From: Sphingomonas endophytica
GTDB lineage: Bacteria > Pseudomonadota > Alphaproteobacteria > Sphingomonadales > Sphingomonadaceae
NCBI RefSeq assembly: GCF_014199415.1
Contig: NZ_JACIJN010000004.1
Location: 186,001-250,000 of the forward strand
DNA: 64,000 nt
Reading direction: 5' to 3'
This document shows positions 55,737 through 64,000 of this stretch, one piece after another. A program made the translations under genes and the position numbers. Every line of letters begins with the position of its first letter. Within the stretch, counting starts at the first letter, position 1. The notes beneath the pieces are model-generated. The model made no database searches, was not told where the DNA came from, and saw only the letters and a program-made list of their open reading frames with translations.

Positions 55737-57107
55737 TTATTCCTCGCGCGTCTCGGTAATGCCGAGGAGCTTCAGCTTCCGGTGGAGCGCCGAGCGTTCC
55801 ATGCCGATGAAGCTGGCGGTGCGCGAGATGTTGCCAGAGAAGCGGCGGATCTGGACGCGCAGATACTCGCGCTCGAACGTCTCGCGCGCTTCGCGCAAGG
55901 GCGCGCCCATGATCGCGCTCGCGCCCGTCCCGGCGTCCTGCGTCCCCAGCACCTCGGCGGGGAGCAGGTCGAGGTCGATGCGCCCGATCCGGTCGCCGGG
56001 CGCGAGGATGATCGTTCGTTCGACGACGTTGCGCAGCTCGCGGACGTTGCCCGGCCATTCATAGGATTGCAGCGCGACCAAGGCGTCGGTGGCGATCTCG
56101 GGCGGGGGCACGCGGCGGTCGGCGGCGTAATGCGCGGCGAAATGCTCGACCAGCGCCGGAATGTCCTCGCGTCGCTCGGCGAGCGGCGGGATCGTCACCG
56201 GCACGACGTTGAGCCGGTAGTACAAATCTTCGCGGAAGCGCCCCTCGGCAATCTCGACGCTCAGGTCGCGCGCAGTGGCGGAGACGACACGGACGTCGAC
56301 CTTGACGACGCGCGTCCCGCCCATCCGCGTGAAGCTCTGGTCGGTCAGCACGCGCAGGATGCGCGCCTGCGTCGCGGGCGGCATGTCGGCGATCTCGTCG
56401 AGGAACAGCGTGCCGCCGTGCGCCTGTTCGAGCAGCCCGGTGCGGACGAGGTCGCCGCTTTCCTCGACCCCGAACAATTCCTCCTCGATCCGCTCGGGGT
56501 TCATGCCCGCGGTGCTGGCGATCACGAAATTGGCGTGCGCGCGCTGGCTCCAGCCGTGGAGCAGCCGCGCGGCGACTTCCTTGCCGACGCCAGCCGGCCC
56601 CATGATGAGCACGCGGCTGCCGGTAGCGGCGACGCGCTTGAGGGTCGCGCGAACCGCGTTGATCGCGGTCGAGCTGCCGGTCAGGTCGGTGCCGCGCCCG
56701 GTGGCGGCGCGCAGCGACTTGACCTCGGCCCGCAGCCGCTCGGTCTCGGTCGCGCGCTCGACCATCAGCAGCAGCCGCTCGGCCTGGAACGGCTTTTCGA
56801 TGAAGTCGGACGCGCCCTTGCGGATCGCGGCGACCGCGGTGTCGAGCGTGCCGTGCCCCGAGATCACCAGCACCGGGATCGACGGATCGCGACGCTTGAT
56901 CTCTTCCAACAGGTCGAGCCCGTCGAGCCGCGAGCCCTGGAGCCACACGTCGAGCAGCACGAGGCTGGGGCGGCGCGTCGCGATCGCCTCCAGTGCGGCG
57001 TCGCTGTCGCCGGCCATGCGCGTGTCATAGCCTTCGTCCTCGAGCACGCCGGCCACGAGTTCGCGGATGTCGAGTTCGTCGTCGACGACGAGGATGTCGA
57101 TCGCCAT
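55737..57107 (-). CDS. ntrX: Nitrogen-related response regulator NtrX
   Basis: The 456-residue regulator has a receiver domain with D53 as acceptor (LVLLDVWLQGSRLDGLDLLE) and KPF at its end, an AAA+ domain with Walker A IMGPAGVGKEVAARLLHGWS near 170 and Walker B GGTLFLDEIADMPPATQARI, and a Fis-type HTH (NISRTASFIGMERSALHRKL). In place of the sigma-54-binding GAFTGA loop it reads GVEESGDLVRTGLLEQ, so it should not activate sigma-54 promoters, a known trait of several alphaproteobacterial NtrX proteins. It follows ntrY by five bases. Confidence 0.95.
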   Translation of the reverse strand: MAIDILVVDDELDIRELVAGVLEDEGYDTRMAGDSDAALEAIATRRPSLVLLDVWLQGSRLDGLDLLEEIKRRDPSIPVLVISGHGTLDTAVAAIRKGASDFIEKPFQAERLLLMVERATETERLRAEVKSLRAATGRGTDLTGSSTAINAVRATLKRVAATGSRVLIMGPAGVGKEVAARLLHGWSQRAHANFVIASTAGMNPERIEEELFGVEESGDLVRTGLLEQAHGGTLFLDEIADMPPATQARILRVLTDQSFTRMGGTRVVKVDVRVVSATARDLSVEIAEGRFREDLYYRLNVVPVTIPPLAERREDIPALVEHFAAHYAADRRVPPPEIATDALVALQSYEWPGNVRELRNVVERTIILAPGDRIGRIDLDLLPAEVLGTQDAGTGASAIMGAPLREARETFEREYLRVQIRRFSGNISRTASFIGMERSALHRKLKLLGITETREE

Positions 57108-57112
57108 GGGGC

Positions 57113-59350
57113 TCAGATCCGATTTCTGGTCAACGCCGCGATCGTGCGATCGTCGTCGTGGGAAGGGGAATGGTCGTCGCTCGCCAGCGCGGCGAGCGGC
57201 GCGGTGTCGAAGGTCAGCGTCACGATCGTGCCGCCGCCGGGGCGATCCGCGAAGGTGATCGTGCCGAAATGCTCCTCGACGATCTTCTTGACGATCGCGA
57301 GGCCCAGCCCGGTGCCGCGCGCGCGGGTGGTCATATAGGGCTCGACGATCCGGTCACGCTCCAGCGGGAGCCCGACGCCGGTATCGGCGACCGCGATCGT
57401 CACGCGACCCTCGCCTTCGGCGAGCGTCATCGTGATGTTCGCCTCACTCGCGTCGGCCTCCTCGACCGCCTCGACCGCGTTCTTGACGATATTGGTCAGC
57501 GCCTGTCCGAGCTGGCGGCGGTCGCAGACCAGCGACGGCGCAGGGTCGGCATGATCGAGCACGAAGCGGATGCCGGGGTGCGCGACCTCGTGGAGGAACA
57601 TCGTCTGGCGCGCGATATCGACCAACGATTCGTCGCGGAACACCGGCTTGGGCATCCGCGCGAACGAGGAGAATTCGTCGACCATCCGTCGAAGGTCACC
57701 GACCTGCCGGACGATCGTGTCGGTGAGCCGCGCGAAGGTGGTGTCGGCCGGGTCGATCTTGCCGCCATAGCGGCGCTGGAGCCGTTCGGCGGCGAGCTGG
57801 ATCGGGGTGAGCGGGTTCTTGATCTCGTGCGCGATCCGCCGCGCGACGTCCGCCCAGGCGGCGCGGCGCTGGTCGGTAAGTTGCTGCGTGATGTCGTCGA
57901 AGGTGATGATCGGGCCGCTGCCGTCGCGCGCGATCCGCGCCGCGAAGGTGCGCATCTCGCCCGCGACGTTGAGCTGCACCGCCGCCTCGCGCCCCGACTG
58001 GTCGAGCAAGGCGTCGAGTTCGGGGGCGATATCGTAGAGCTTGCGGCCGACCGGCGGCTCGGCGAGCCCCATCAGCGTCTGCGCCGAACTGTTGATGAGC
58101 CGGATCGTGCGGTCGCGCGCGTCGATCGAGATCACGCCGGCCGACACGCCGGACATCACCGCCTCGATCAGCGCGCGGCGGCTGTCGAGCTGCGCATTGG
58201 CGGCGACGAGCGCGGTGTTCTGCGCGACCAGCCGCGCGGTCATGCTGTTGAAAGCGTTGGAGAGCGTGCCGATCTCGTCGCGTTCGAGCGTCTCCGGCAC
58301 GCGCGCGGACAGATCGCCGCCTTCGACGCGGCGCGCGGCGTCGACCAGCTCGCCGACCGGGCGGACGAGCCGGTCGGCGACGGTCAGCGCGATCCACACC
58401 GCGACGCCGACGATCAGCAGCGAGACGATAAGCAGTGCGGCGTTGAATTGGAGCTGGAGCGAGCGCGCGCGGGCGATGAGCTGGCGGTAATTGGCCAGCG
58501 CGGCTTCGGCCCGCGCGGTCTGGGTGGTCATCTCCTTCGGGTCGGTGACCCGTGCGGCGTAGAGGTAGAGATCGTCGCTGCCCGGAATCTGCGTGAAGAC
58601 CTGGATACGGTCGCCGGTGATGATCGTCGCATTCTGCCCCTGACGCAGCTTGGCGATTGCCGGTTTGGTCACGAACCGCGAGAAGTCGACGTCATACGGG
58701 TTCACCACCGCCAGCGTGCGGACTTCCCCCTGCGGCGTGAGGACGAACAGCGCCCCTTCGGACAGGCTGCGATAATAGACCTGCCGCCCGAACGTCGAGC
58801 GAAAGGACAGCGTATCGATCGGCACTTCTTGCAGCGTGACCGACAGATCCGACGCCATCGTGAACGTCGCCTCCTGCCAGCGCTGGACGATCTGTTCGTA
58901 CGAGGTGCGGGTCAGCGAGGCCGCATTCTCGAACATTCCGCGCGATCGGTCGGAATACCAGAATTGCACGCCATATTGGAACAGCAGCGAGGCAAAGATC
59001 GTGACCAGCAGCGCCGGGATGGCGGCGACCAGCGAGAACAGCAGCACGAGCCGGACGTGCAACCGCCCGCCGGCGCCGATCGACGATCGTTCGGCGCGGC
59101 GCAGCGCGACGCGCCGTCCGAACAGCATCATCAGCGCGATCCCGGTGACGAGATTGGCGACCAGCAGCGAGGCGACCAGTGGCGGCTGGATCAGCCGTGC
59201 CGGGTCACCCTCCGCGCGCAGCGCGAAATAGCTGACGAGCGCCACCGCCACCGCAGCGGCGAGCACCATCAGCTCGATCGCCGGTGTCACGCCGACGCGG
59301 CGCAGCGCACCGGGCGGGGAAGCGGAGGAGGAAGTCACTCCTGCGAACAT
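57113..59350 (-). CDS. ntrY: Sensor histidine kinase NtrY
   Basis: The 745-residue membrane kinase has three N-terminal helices (ELMVLAAAVAVALVSYFALR; LVANLVTGIALMMLFG; LLFSLVAAIPALLVTIFASL), a periplasmic loop, a fourth helix (LLIVSLLIVGVAVWIALTVA) leading into HAMP, a PAS domain (VMSGVSAGVISIDARDRTIR), and HisKA with the phospho-His near residue 505 in [20 protein letters not shown], then the ATPase with NAVEAV, DTGVGLP and GTGLGLAIVKK. It phosphorylates NtrX. The start has no alternative nearby. Confidence 0.95.
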   Translation of the reverse strand: MFAGVTSSSASPPGALRRVGVTPAIELMVLAAAVAVALVSYFALRAEGDPARLIQPPLVASLLVANLVTGIALMMLFGRRVALRRAERSSIGAGGRLHVRLVLLFSLVAAIPALLVTIFASLLFQYGVQFWYSDRSRGMFENAASLTRTSYEQIVQRWQEATFTMASDLSVTLQEVPIDTLSFRSTFGRQVYYRSLSEGALFVLTPQGEVRTLAVVNPYDVDFSRFVTKPAIAKLRQGQNATIITGDRIQVFTQIPGSDDLYLYAARVTDPKEMTTQTARAEAALANYRQLIARARSLQLQFNAALLIVSLLIVGVAVWIALTVADRLVRPVGELVDAARRVEGGDLSARVPETLERDEIGTLSNAFNSMTARLVAQNTALVAANAQLDSRRALIEAVMSGVSAGVISIDARDRTIRLINSSAQTLMGLAEPPVGRKLYDIAPELDALLDQSGREAAVQLNVAGEMRTFAARIARDGSGPIITFDDITQQLTDQRRAAWADVARRIAHEIKNPLTPIQLAAERLQRRYGGKIDPADTTFARLTDTIVRQVGDLRRMVDEFSSFARMPKPVFRDESLVDIARQTMFLHEVAHPGIRFVLDHADPAPSLVCDRRQLGQALTNIVKNAVEAVEEADASEANITMTLAEGEGRVTIAVADTGVGLPLERDRIVEPYMTTRARGTGLGLAIVKKIVEEHFGTITFADRPGGGTIVTLTFDTAPLAALASDDHSPSHDDDRTIAALTRNRI

Positions 59351-59454
59351 TCCCCCCTCGCTACAGCATCAGTGTTGCATGGAAAACACATAATTGCCGA
59401 TGAGTGATGCAGATCAGGAACCGGACAACCTCGTCACGCCGGGCGTAGCGCAGC

Positions 59455-59485
59455 TATAAGAGAGGCATATCATCGCAAGGAGGTG
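59455..59485 (+). promoter_or_regulatory. Promoter-like and strong ribosome-site segment before the 59526 gene
   Basis: TATAAG at 59455-59460 is a possible -10, and AAGGAGGTG at 59477-59485 is an almost ideal Shine-Dalgarno. The latter is correctly placed for GTG at 59492, not for the ATG at 59526. Confidence 0.5.
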
Positions 59486-59491
59486 GCTGCC

Positions 59492-59533
59492 GTGTCTCTC
59501 GCCAGCGTCTTGAACGGTCGGACCCATGCTTGA
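59492..59533 (+). CDS. Possible 13-residue upstream frame coupled to the next gene
   Basis: GTG at 59492, seven bases after AAGGAGGTG, opens a 13-codon frame (MSLASVLNGRTHA) whose TGA overlaps the ATG of the following gene (CATGCTTGAG). It is either a leader peptide providing translational coupling or the true N-terminus of the next protein separated by a small indel. With one frame change the joined sequence would form a signal peptide containing an Arg before the hydrophobic LSVLAAVLA. Confidence 0.35.
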   Translation: MSLASVLNGRTHA

Positions 59534-59951
59534 GCTATCGGTGCTTGCGGCCGTGCTCGCCTCCCAAAACCCGCTACCACCGCCGGTCGTGAACGAGTTC
59601 CCGTCGGCCAAGGTGGAGCAACACCTGGCCAATGCCATCACCTGCGATCTGAGCGGCAGCTTCTCGGTCGACCTGCGCTGGCATTTCAAGAACGGGCTGG
59701 TCGATGCGGTCATCCGGCGCGGTGACAAGGTCTTGCGAGCGCAGGAAGGGCGGAAGCTCGTGGCCGCGCTGCGCAAGGCGACCGACCTGCTTTATGTCAA
59801 GATGGGATGCTCCGGGTCGAATGATGCGCTGTTCTACGTGGCGTATTTGGCGCGGGACGGCGATCGGACCGCGTCGCTGGTGCTGCCGGTCTTTATCCGC
59901 GCCGACGATGTCGAGCTGGATACGCCGGAGCCAGTGCCGCTGTTGCCTTGA
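59526..59951 (+). CDS. Hypothetical protein, probably exported
   Basis: The 141-residue product begins LELSVLAAVLASQNPLPPPV, hydrophobic but without the usual basic N-terminus. The rest contains FSVDLRWHFKNGLVDAVIRR, VAALRKATDLLYVKMGCSGS and FYVAYLARDGDRTASLVLPV, with two cysteines (in ITCDLSGS and MGCSGS). I do not recognise the family. It stands alone on the plus strand between ntrY and ntrC, which are both on the minus strand, and it interrupts the ntr block. Confidence 0.6.
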   Translation: MLELSVLAAVLASQNPLPPPVVNEFPSAKVEQHLANAITCDLSGSFSVDLRWHFKNGLVDAVIRRGDKVLRAQEGRKLVAALRKATDLLYVKMGCSGSNDALFYVAYLARDGDRTASLVLPVFIRADDVELDTPEPVPLLP

Positions 59952-59973
59952 GCGGAAGCTGACGAAGAGTAAA

Positions 59974-61380
59974 TCAAACGTCGATGCCGAGCATGTCCAG
60001 CCGCTTGCGCAAGGTGTTGCGGTTGAGGCCGATCGCGCGGGCGGCGCGGAGCTGGTTGCCGCCGTGGCGCGCCAGCATCGCCTCGATCAGCGGGCGTTCG
60101 ACCTCGCCGATGATCCGCGCGTACAGCGAGCCGTCGTCGAGCGCGCGCGGTTCCTGCCGCGCCAGCCGCTCGATCATCGCGCGCACCGCCACCTCGATCC
60201 CCGGATCGGGCGCGGCCTCGGCGGGCGCGCCGCCGCCGATCGTGGCGTTCAGCTCGGCCGCGCCGATCCGGTCGTCGCGCGACAGCGCCGCGAGCCGGCG
60301 CATCAGATTCTCCAGCTCGCGGACGTTGCCCGGCCAGTCATGCGCCTCCAGCACCGCGACCGCGTCCTGGTCGAGCGTCTTGCGCGGCAGCCCCTCGGCG
60401 GCGGCGCGGTCGAGGAAATGCCGGGCGAGTTCCGCGACATCGCCGCGGCGCTCTCGCAGCGGCGGCAGCGCTACGGGCACGACGTTGAGGCGATAATAGA
60501 GGTCCTCGCGGAACTGTCCGCCCGCGACCGCCTGTTGCAGGTCGCGGTTGGTGGCGGCGACGATGCGGACGTCGGCGCGGATCGTTCGCGCGCCGCCGAC
60601 GGTCGTGAACTCGCCGGATTGCAGCACGCGCAACAGCCGGGTCTGCGCCTCGATCGGCATGTCGCCGATCTCGTCGAGGAACAACGTGCCGCCCGCCGCC
60701 TGTTCGAAGCGGCCGGCGTTGCGCTGCGCCGCGCCGGTGAACGCGCCGCGCTCGTGGCCGAACAATTCCGCCTCGATCAGCTCGCGCGGGATCGCGGCCA
60801 TGTTGATCGGCACGAACGGCGCAGACGCCCGCGCGCCGAGATCGTGGATCGCGCGCGCGACCAGCTCCTTGCCGGTGCCCGACTCGCCGGAGACCAGCAC
60901 GGTCAGGTCGTTCGAGACGACGCGCGCGATCACGCGATAGACGTCCTGCATCGCCGGCGAGCGCCCGATCAGCGGCAGCGAGGGATCGTCGTCGTTCGCC
61001 TGCGTCTCGCCGCTGCGCCCGCCGCGCGCCAGCGCCGCGGCAACGGTGCGGGTCAGCGTGTCGAGATCGAACGGCTTGGGGAGATAGTCATAGGCGCCGG
61101 CTTCGGTGGCGCGAACCGCGGTGGTCAGCGTGTTGCGCGCCGAGAGCACAATGACCGGCAGGTCGGGACGCGCCGCGAGCACCTGCGCGACATGGTCGAT
61201 CCCGTCGCCGTCAGGAAGCACCACGTCGCTGAGCAGCACGTCGGGCGGATGGCTCGCAAGTTCGCGCCCCAGCTCGGCGAGCGTCGCGGCGGTGCGGACC
61301 TCATGCCCGGCGCGGCGCAGCGCGTGCGCTACGACGGTGCGGATCGCGTCGTCGTCGTCGACCAGCAGCACGCGCGTCAT
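59974..61380 (-). CDS. ntrC: Nitrogen regulation protein NtrC
   Basis: The 468-residue sigma-54 activator has a receiver domain (D9-D10, acceptor D52 in VLLSDVVLPDGDGI, K in YLPKPF), an AAA+ core with Walker A VLVSGESGTGKELVARAIHD, an intact sigma-54 loop ELFGHERGAFTGAAQRNAGR, Walker B GGTLFLDEIGDMPIEAQTRL, and a Fis-type HTH (GNQLRAARAIGLNRNTLRKR). It turns on nitrogen-scavenging genes when phosphorylated by NtrB. It overlaps ntrB by four bases. Confidence 0.96.
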   Translation of the reverse strand: MTRVLLVDDDDAIRTVVAHALRRAGHEVRTAATLAELGRELASHPPDVLLSDVVLPDGDGIDHVAQVLAARPDLPVIVLSARNTLTTAVRATEAGAYDYLPKPFDLDTLTRTVAAALARGGRSGETQANDDDPSLPLIGRSPAMQDVYRVIARVVSNDLTVLVSGESGTGKELVARAIHDLGARASAPFVPINMAAIPRELIEAELFGHERGAFTGAAQRNAGRFEQAAGGTLFLDEIGDMPIEAQTRLLRVLQSGEFTTVGGARTIRADVRIVAATNRDLQQAVAGGQFREDLYYRLNVVPVALPPLRERRGDVAELARHFLDRAAAEGLPRKTLDQDAVAVLEAHDWPGNVRELENLMRRLAALSRDDRIGAAELNATIGGGAPAEAAPDPGIEVAVRAMIERLARQEPRALDDGSLYARIIGEVERPLIEAMLARHGGNQLRAARAIGLNRNTLRKRLDMLGIDV

Positions 61381-62441
61381 GCGGTTGCTCTGGGCAGGAG
61401 GATGCGGAAGACGGTCTGGTGCGGCGTGCCCTCGCGCGAATATTGCACGATCCCGCCCATGTCGCGGACCAGCTTGTCGACCAAGGCAAGGCCGAGCCCC
61501 TTGCCCTCCGGGCGGCCGGAGACGAACGGGTCGAAGAGGTGGTCGGCGATGTCGGGGGGCGCGCCGGGTCCGCTGTCGATCACGCAGATCTCGATCGGCA
61601 GCGGCGTGCGCCCGCGCCCCTTGCCTGCTGCGACCGTCACGCCGTGGCGATAGGCGGTGGCGAGCGTGATGCGGCGCTCGCCCCGCTCGCCGAGCGCGGC
61701 GGCGGCGTTCTTGAGCAGGTTGAGGATTACCTGCAGCAGCGAATCGCTGTTGCCCATCGCGGGCGGCAGCGACGGATCGTAGCGTTCCTCGATCGCCACG
61801 CCGCGCGCGAAGCCGGCCAGCGCGACGCCGCGCGCGTGCGCGAGCAAAGGATAAATGTTCATCGACGATACCTCGCGCGGGCGGGTGTCGGTGAAATCCT
61901 CCATATGGTCGATCAGCGCAGTGATGCGGTCGACCTCGGCGATCATCAATTGCGTCAGTTCGGCGGTGTCGACGCCGTCGGCGATCAGCTGCGCCGCGCC
62001 GCGGATGCTCGACAGCGGGTTCTTGATCTCATGCGCGAGCATCGCCGCCGCGCCGACCGCCGACCGCGCCGCCGCCGCGCGGTCGGTCGAGACGCCGAGC
62101 CGCCGCGACGCGCCGGCATGGTGGAGCGTGATCGTGCGCCAGCCGGGATGGTCGACGACCGCCGCCTCGATCAAATCTACGCGCAGCCGCAGCCCGCGCA
62201 CGGTTTCGACATCGGTGTCGAAGATCGCGAAGGCGTGCGCGTCGCGGCGCGCCTCGGCATCGGGGAAGGACAGGATCGCGGCCAGCGGCTGCCCGACCAT
62301 CGCGCGCTCGGACAGGTTGAGCAGCGTTTCGCACTCGGCATTGACGCGCGCGATCCGGTCCGCGGAGTCGACCACCAGCACTGCGACCGGCAGCGCGGCG
62401 AGCAGTTCCGCCGCCGCCGGACCGCGCGTCTCGAGCATCAC
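61377..62441 (-). CDS. ntrB: Nitrogen regulation sensor kinase NtrB
   Basis: The 354-residue cytoplasmic kinase has an N-terminal PAS domain ([20 protein letters not shown]), the H-box [20 protein letters not shown] with phospho-His near residue 137, and the ATPase domain with [10 protein letters not shown] (N-box), [20 protein letters not shown] and [13 protein letters not shown]. No membrane helix is present. It answers PII signalling in relatives. ATGA overlaps join it to dusB and ntrC. Confidence 0.95.
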   Translation of the reverse strand: MMLETRGPAAAELLAALPVAVLVVDSADRIARVNAECETLLNLSERAMVGQPLAAILSFPDAEARRDAHAFAIFDTDVETVRGLRLRVDLIEAAVVDHPGWRTITLHHAGASRRLGVSTDRAAAARSAVGAAAMLAHEIKNPLSSIRGAAQLIADGVDTAELTQLMIAEVDRITALIDHMEDFTDTRPREVSSMNIYPLLAHARGVALAGFARGVAIEERYDPSLPPAMGNSDSLLQVILNLLKNAAAALGERGERRITLATAYRHGVTVAAGKGRGRTPLPIEICVIDSGPGAPPDIADHLFDPFVSGRPEGKGLGLALVDKLVRDMGGIVQYSREGTPHQTVFRILLPRATA

Positions 62442-63430
62442 GCCGCGGCGCTCAGCCGATAGGGCGCGTAGAAGTCGGCGAGCATCGCCTTGACGCGATC
62501 GGCATCCGGCTCCTGATTGACGCGGTTGCGGAACTCCGCCGAGCCGTTCAGCCCCTTGGTGTACCAGCCGATATGCTTGCGCGCCATGTTGACGCCGGTG
62601 AAGGTGCCGTAATGCTCCAGCATCGCGTCATAATGTTCGGCGATGACGCGATATTGCTCGTCGAGCGACGGGTCGGGCAGCCGCTCGCCGGTGCGCAGCC
62701 AGTGCATGACCTGCGCGAGCAGCCACGGTCGGCCATAGGCGCCGCGCCCGATCATGATCCCGTCGGCGCCCGATTGCTCCAGCGCCGCGCTCGCATCCTC
62801 GACCGAGCAGATGTCGCCATTGGCGATCACCGGGATCGACACCGCATCCTTGACCGAGCGGATGAAGCGCCAGTCGGCGCTGCCCTTGTACATCTGGTTG
62901 CGGGTGCGGCCGTGGACGGTGACCATCTTAACGCCGAGATCCTCGGCGATCCGCGCGAGTTCGGGGGCGTTGAGGCTGTCGTGGCACCAGCCCATCCGCA
63001 TCTTGAGCGTCACCGGCGCATCGACCGCCTTGACGATCGCCTCGATCAGCTGCGTCGCGAGCTTCAGGTCGCGCATCAGCGCCGAGCCGGCGTCGCCGTT
63101 GGTCACCTTGCGGACCGGGCAGCCCATGTTGATGTCGATGATCGCCGCGCCCTTGTCGCGCGCCAGCTTCGCCGCCTCTGCCATCTCATAGGGCGTGCAG
63201 CCGACGAGCTGCATCGACACCGGCTCCTCGGAGAGATGCCACGCCGCCTTCTGGATCGACTGGCGCGTCTCGCGGATCGCGGCCTGGCTGGCGATCATCT
63301 CGGTGACGTTGAGCCCCGAGCCGTAGCGGCGGACGAGCGTGCGGAACGGCTGGTCGGTCACGCCGGTCATCGGCGCGAGGACGACGGGCTCGTCGATGCG
63401 GACGTCGCCGATCTGAATGGGTCGGAGCAT
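62438..63430 (-). CDS. dusB: tRNA-dihydrouridine synthase DusB (NifR3)
   Basis: The 330-residue FMN enzyme has [20 protein letters not shown] at the start, [20 protein letters not shown], the catalytic Cys near residue 103 in [53 protein letters not shown], and [15 protein letters not shown] with [13 protein letters not shown]. It reduces uridines in tRNA. The ATG at 63430 begins at the conserved N-terminus; the frame runs further back through repeats. Location directly ahead of ntrB is conserved in alphaproteobacteria, hence the old name nifR3. Confidence 0.96.
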   Translation of the reverse strand: MLRPIQIGDVRIDEPVVLAPMTGVTDQPFRTLVRRYGSGLNVTEMIASQAAIRETRQSIQKAAWHLSEEPVSMQLVGCTPYEMAEAAKLARDKGAAIIDINMGCPVRKVTNGDAGSALMRDLKLATQLIEAIVKAVDAPVTLKMRMGWCHDSLNAPELARIAEDLGVKMVTVHGRTRNQMYKGSADWRFIRSVKDAVSIPVIANGDICSVEDASAALEQSGADGIMIGRGAYGRPWLLAQVMHWLRTGERLPDPSLDEQYRVIAEHYDAMLEHYGTFTGVNMARKHIGWYTKGLNGSAEFRNRVNQEPDADRVKAMLADFYAPYRLSAAA

Positions 63431-63520
63431 AGGGTTTCGGAAGCTGCCTGAAAAATGGGCAGATAGGCGGTTCAGGCGATTCGGGCAAGGTTGGGGTGGT
63501 CGGCCTTGCTCCCCCCCTCC

Positions 63521-63604
63521 ATCATCCCGGACTTGATCCGGGATCTCGCTACTTACCCGGCCCATAATGAAGAAGCGGGGCCCCGGATCAAGTCCGGGGC
63601 GATA
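63521..63604. repeat. CTTGATCCGGGATC-type intergenic repeat
   Basis: ATCATCCCGGACTTGATCCG with GGATCTCGC is followed by AAGAAGCGGGGCCCCGGATC and AAGTCCGGGGCGA. It is the same unit as at 55643-55722. With the next repeat it fills most of the 402-base dusB/ispD gap; beyond these two repeats I see no other feature there. Confidence 0.85.
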
Positions 63605-63657
63605 AGGGGCTGTTCGGATGGACATACGGCGGCAATCCCGCGATCCGGCTGAGGCTC

Positions 63658-63734
63658 CGTCATTGCGAGCGTAGCGAAGCAATCCAGTGCCGGACCAGGA
63701 CGCCCTGGATTGCTTCGCTACGCTCGCAATGACG
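63658..63734. repeat. GTAGCGAAGCAATCCAG inverted-repeat element
   Basis: CGTCATTGCGAGCGTAGCGA with AGCAATCCAG on the left is the exact inverse of CTGGATTGCT with TCGCTACGCTCGCAATGACG on the right, giving 30-base arms around a 17-base loop. It is the most complete copy of the family in the window. Confidence 0.9.
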
Positions 63735-63832
63735 AATGGGTTAGCATTCGCGCTCGACATGTCGAAGCGCGGCGCGCAGGGCGTACGGAGAAGCCATTCC
63801 CTCGCGCTCGATCCTCCTTTAGGGGCGCGCAC

Positions 63833-64000
63833 ATGACCACGGTCGCCCTTATCGTCGCCGCCGGCACCGGCTCCCGCAGCGGCAGCACGCTTCCCAAGCA
63901 GTTTGCGCCGATCGCCGGGCGCGCGATGCTGGCGTGGAGCCACGACGCGCTGGCCGCGCATCCCGCGATCGAGCGCGTGCTGGTCGTGATCGCGCCCGGG
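63833..64000 (+). CDS. ispD: 2-C-methyl-D-erythritol 4-phosphate cytidylyltransferase, N-terminal part
   Basis: The 56 residues before the window edge begin [20 protein letters not shown], then [20 protein letters not shown]. The AAGxGxR cytidylyl-binding loop and PKQ are those of IspD, in the MEP isoprenoid pathway. In sphingomonads and other alphaproteobacteria the gene is usually the fused ispDF next to dusB; the C-terminal part is outside, so fusion cannot be seen. AGGGGCG precedes the ATG. Confidence 0.9.
   Translation, partial: MTTVALIVAAGTGSRSGSTLPKQFAPIAGRAMLAWSHDALAAHPAIERVLVVIAPG

Overview
The window is a very GC-rich chromosomal segment from an alphaproteobacterium, most likely a Sphingomonas-type member of the Sphingomonadales. 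The inference rests on the dusB-ntrB-ntrC / ntrY-ntrX / hfq-hflX-mazG neighbourhood, the FlaF-type flagellar regulator, the fused mrpAB antiporter gene, the NAD-specific glutamate dehydrogenase of about 1540 residues, the duplicated Hfq, and short dispersed palindromes with GTAGCGAAGCAATCCAG or CTTGATCCGGGATC cores. No plasmid, phage, insertion sequence, rRNA or CRISPR signal was seen. The only RNA gene recognised is a tRNA-Thr(CGT).

Layout. 1-9.7 kb is a flagellar and motor island: flaF (-); motA-cheY-motB-fliL-like (+); fliN-fliO-fliP (-); flgC-fliE-fliQ-fliR-flhB-flgI-flgJ-flgN (+). It is bounded by a large two-HTH regulator (-). A TCCTATAA-type element lies just upstream of several of these transcription units. 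11-19 kb holds a BCCT osmolyte transporter and a complete mrp(AB)CDEFG Na+/H+ antiporter operon in which every gene overlaps the next by four bases. 19-21 kb (-) has an M23 peptidase followed directly by a bactofilin, a cell-shape pair. 21-28 kb has a decayed reading frame, tRNA-Thr, a PAS-domain protein and the giant glutamate dehydrogenase. 28-33 kb has manganese catalase and an iron-uptake group (RHH protein, TonB receptor, PiuC-type dioxygenase). 33-36.6 kb (-) has cobS and cobT of the aerobic cobaltochelatase, with a complete Phd/VapC-type toxin-antitoxin pair between them and stop/start overlap into cobT.

36.8-49.6 kb starts with three VOC-family genes and then a TCA-cycle block: sdhB, zapE, mdh, a secreted protein of unknown function, sucD, sucA, sucB, a DUF1877 protein and lpd. 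Neither sucC nor sdhCDA is present. 49.7-53.4 kb has a small conserved protein, a membrane-anchored DUF2235 hydrolase and mazG. 53.6-63.4 kb (-) is the RNA and nitrogen-control block: hflX, a tandem two-domain hfq, ntrX, ntrY, ntrC, ntrB and dusB. One unrelated small gene points the other way inside it. The window ends in ispD (or ispDF).

The most distinctive points are the single-chain double Hfq, the toxin-antitoxin module built into the cobS-cobT unit, the shared element in front of flagellar operons, the flagellar-border regulator with an apparently dead LexA-like domain, and two non-metabolic genes embedded in the TCA operon. Gene calls come from reading translated sequence by eye. No database search was run.
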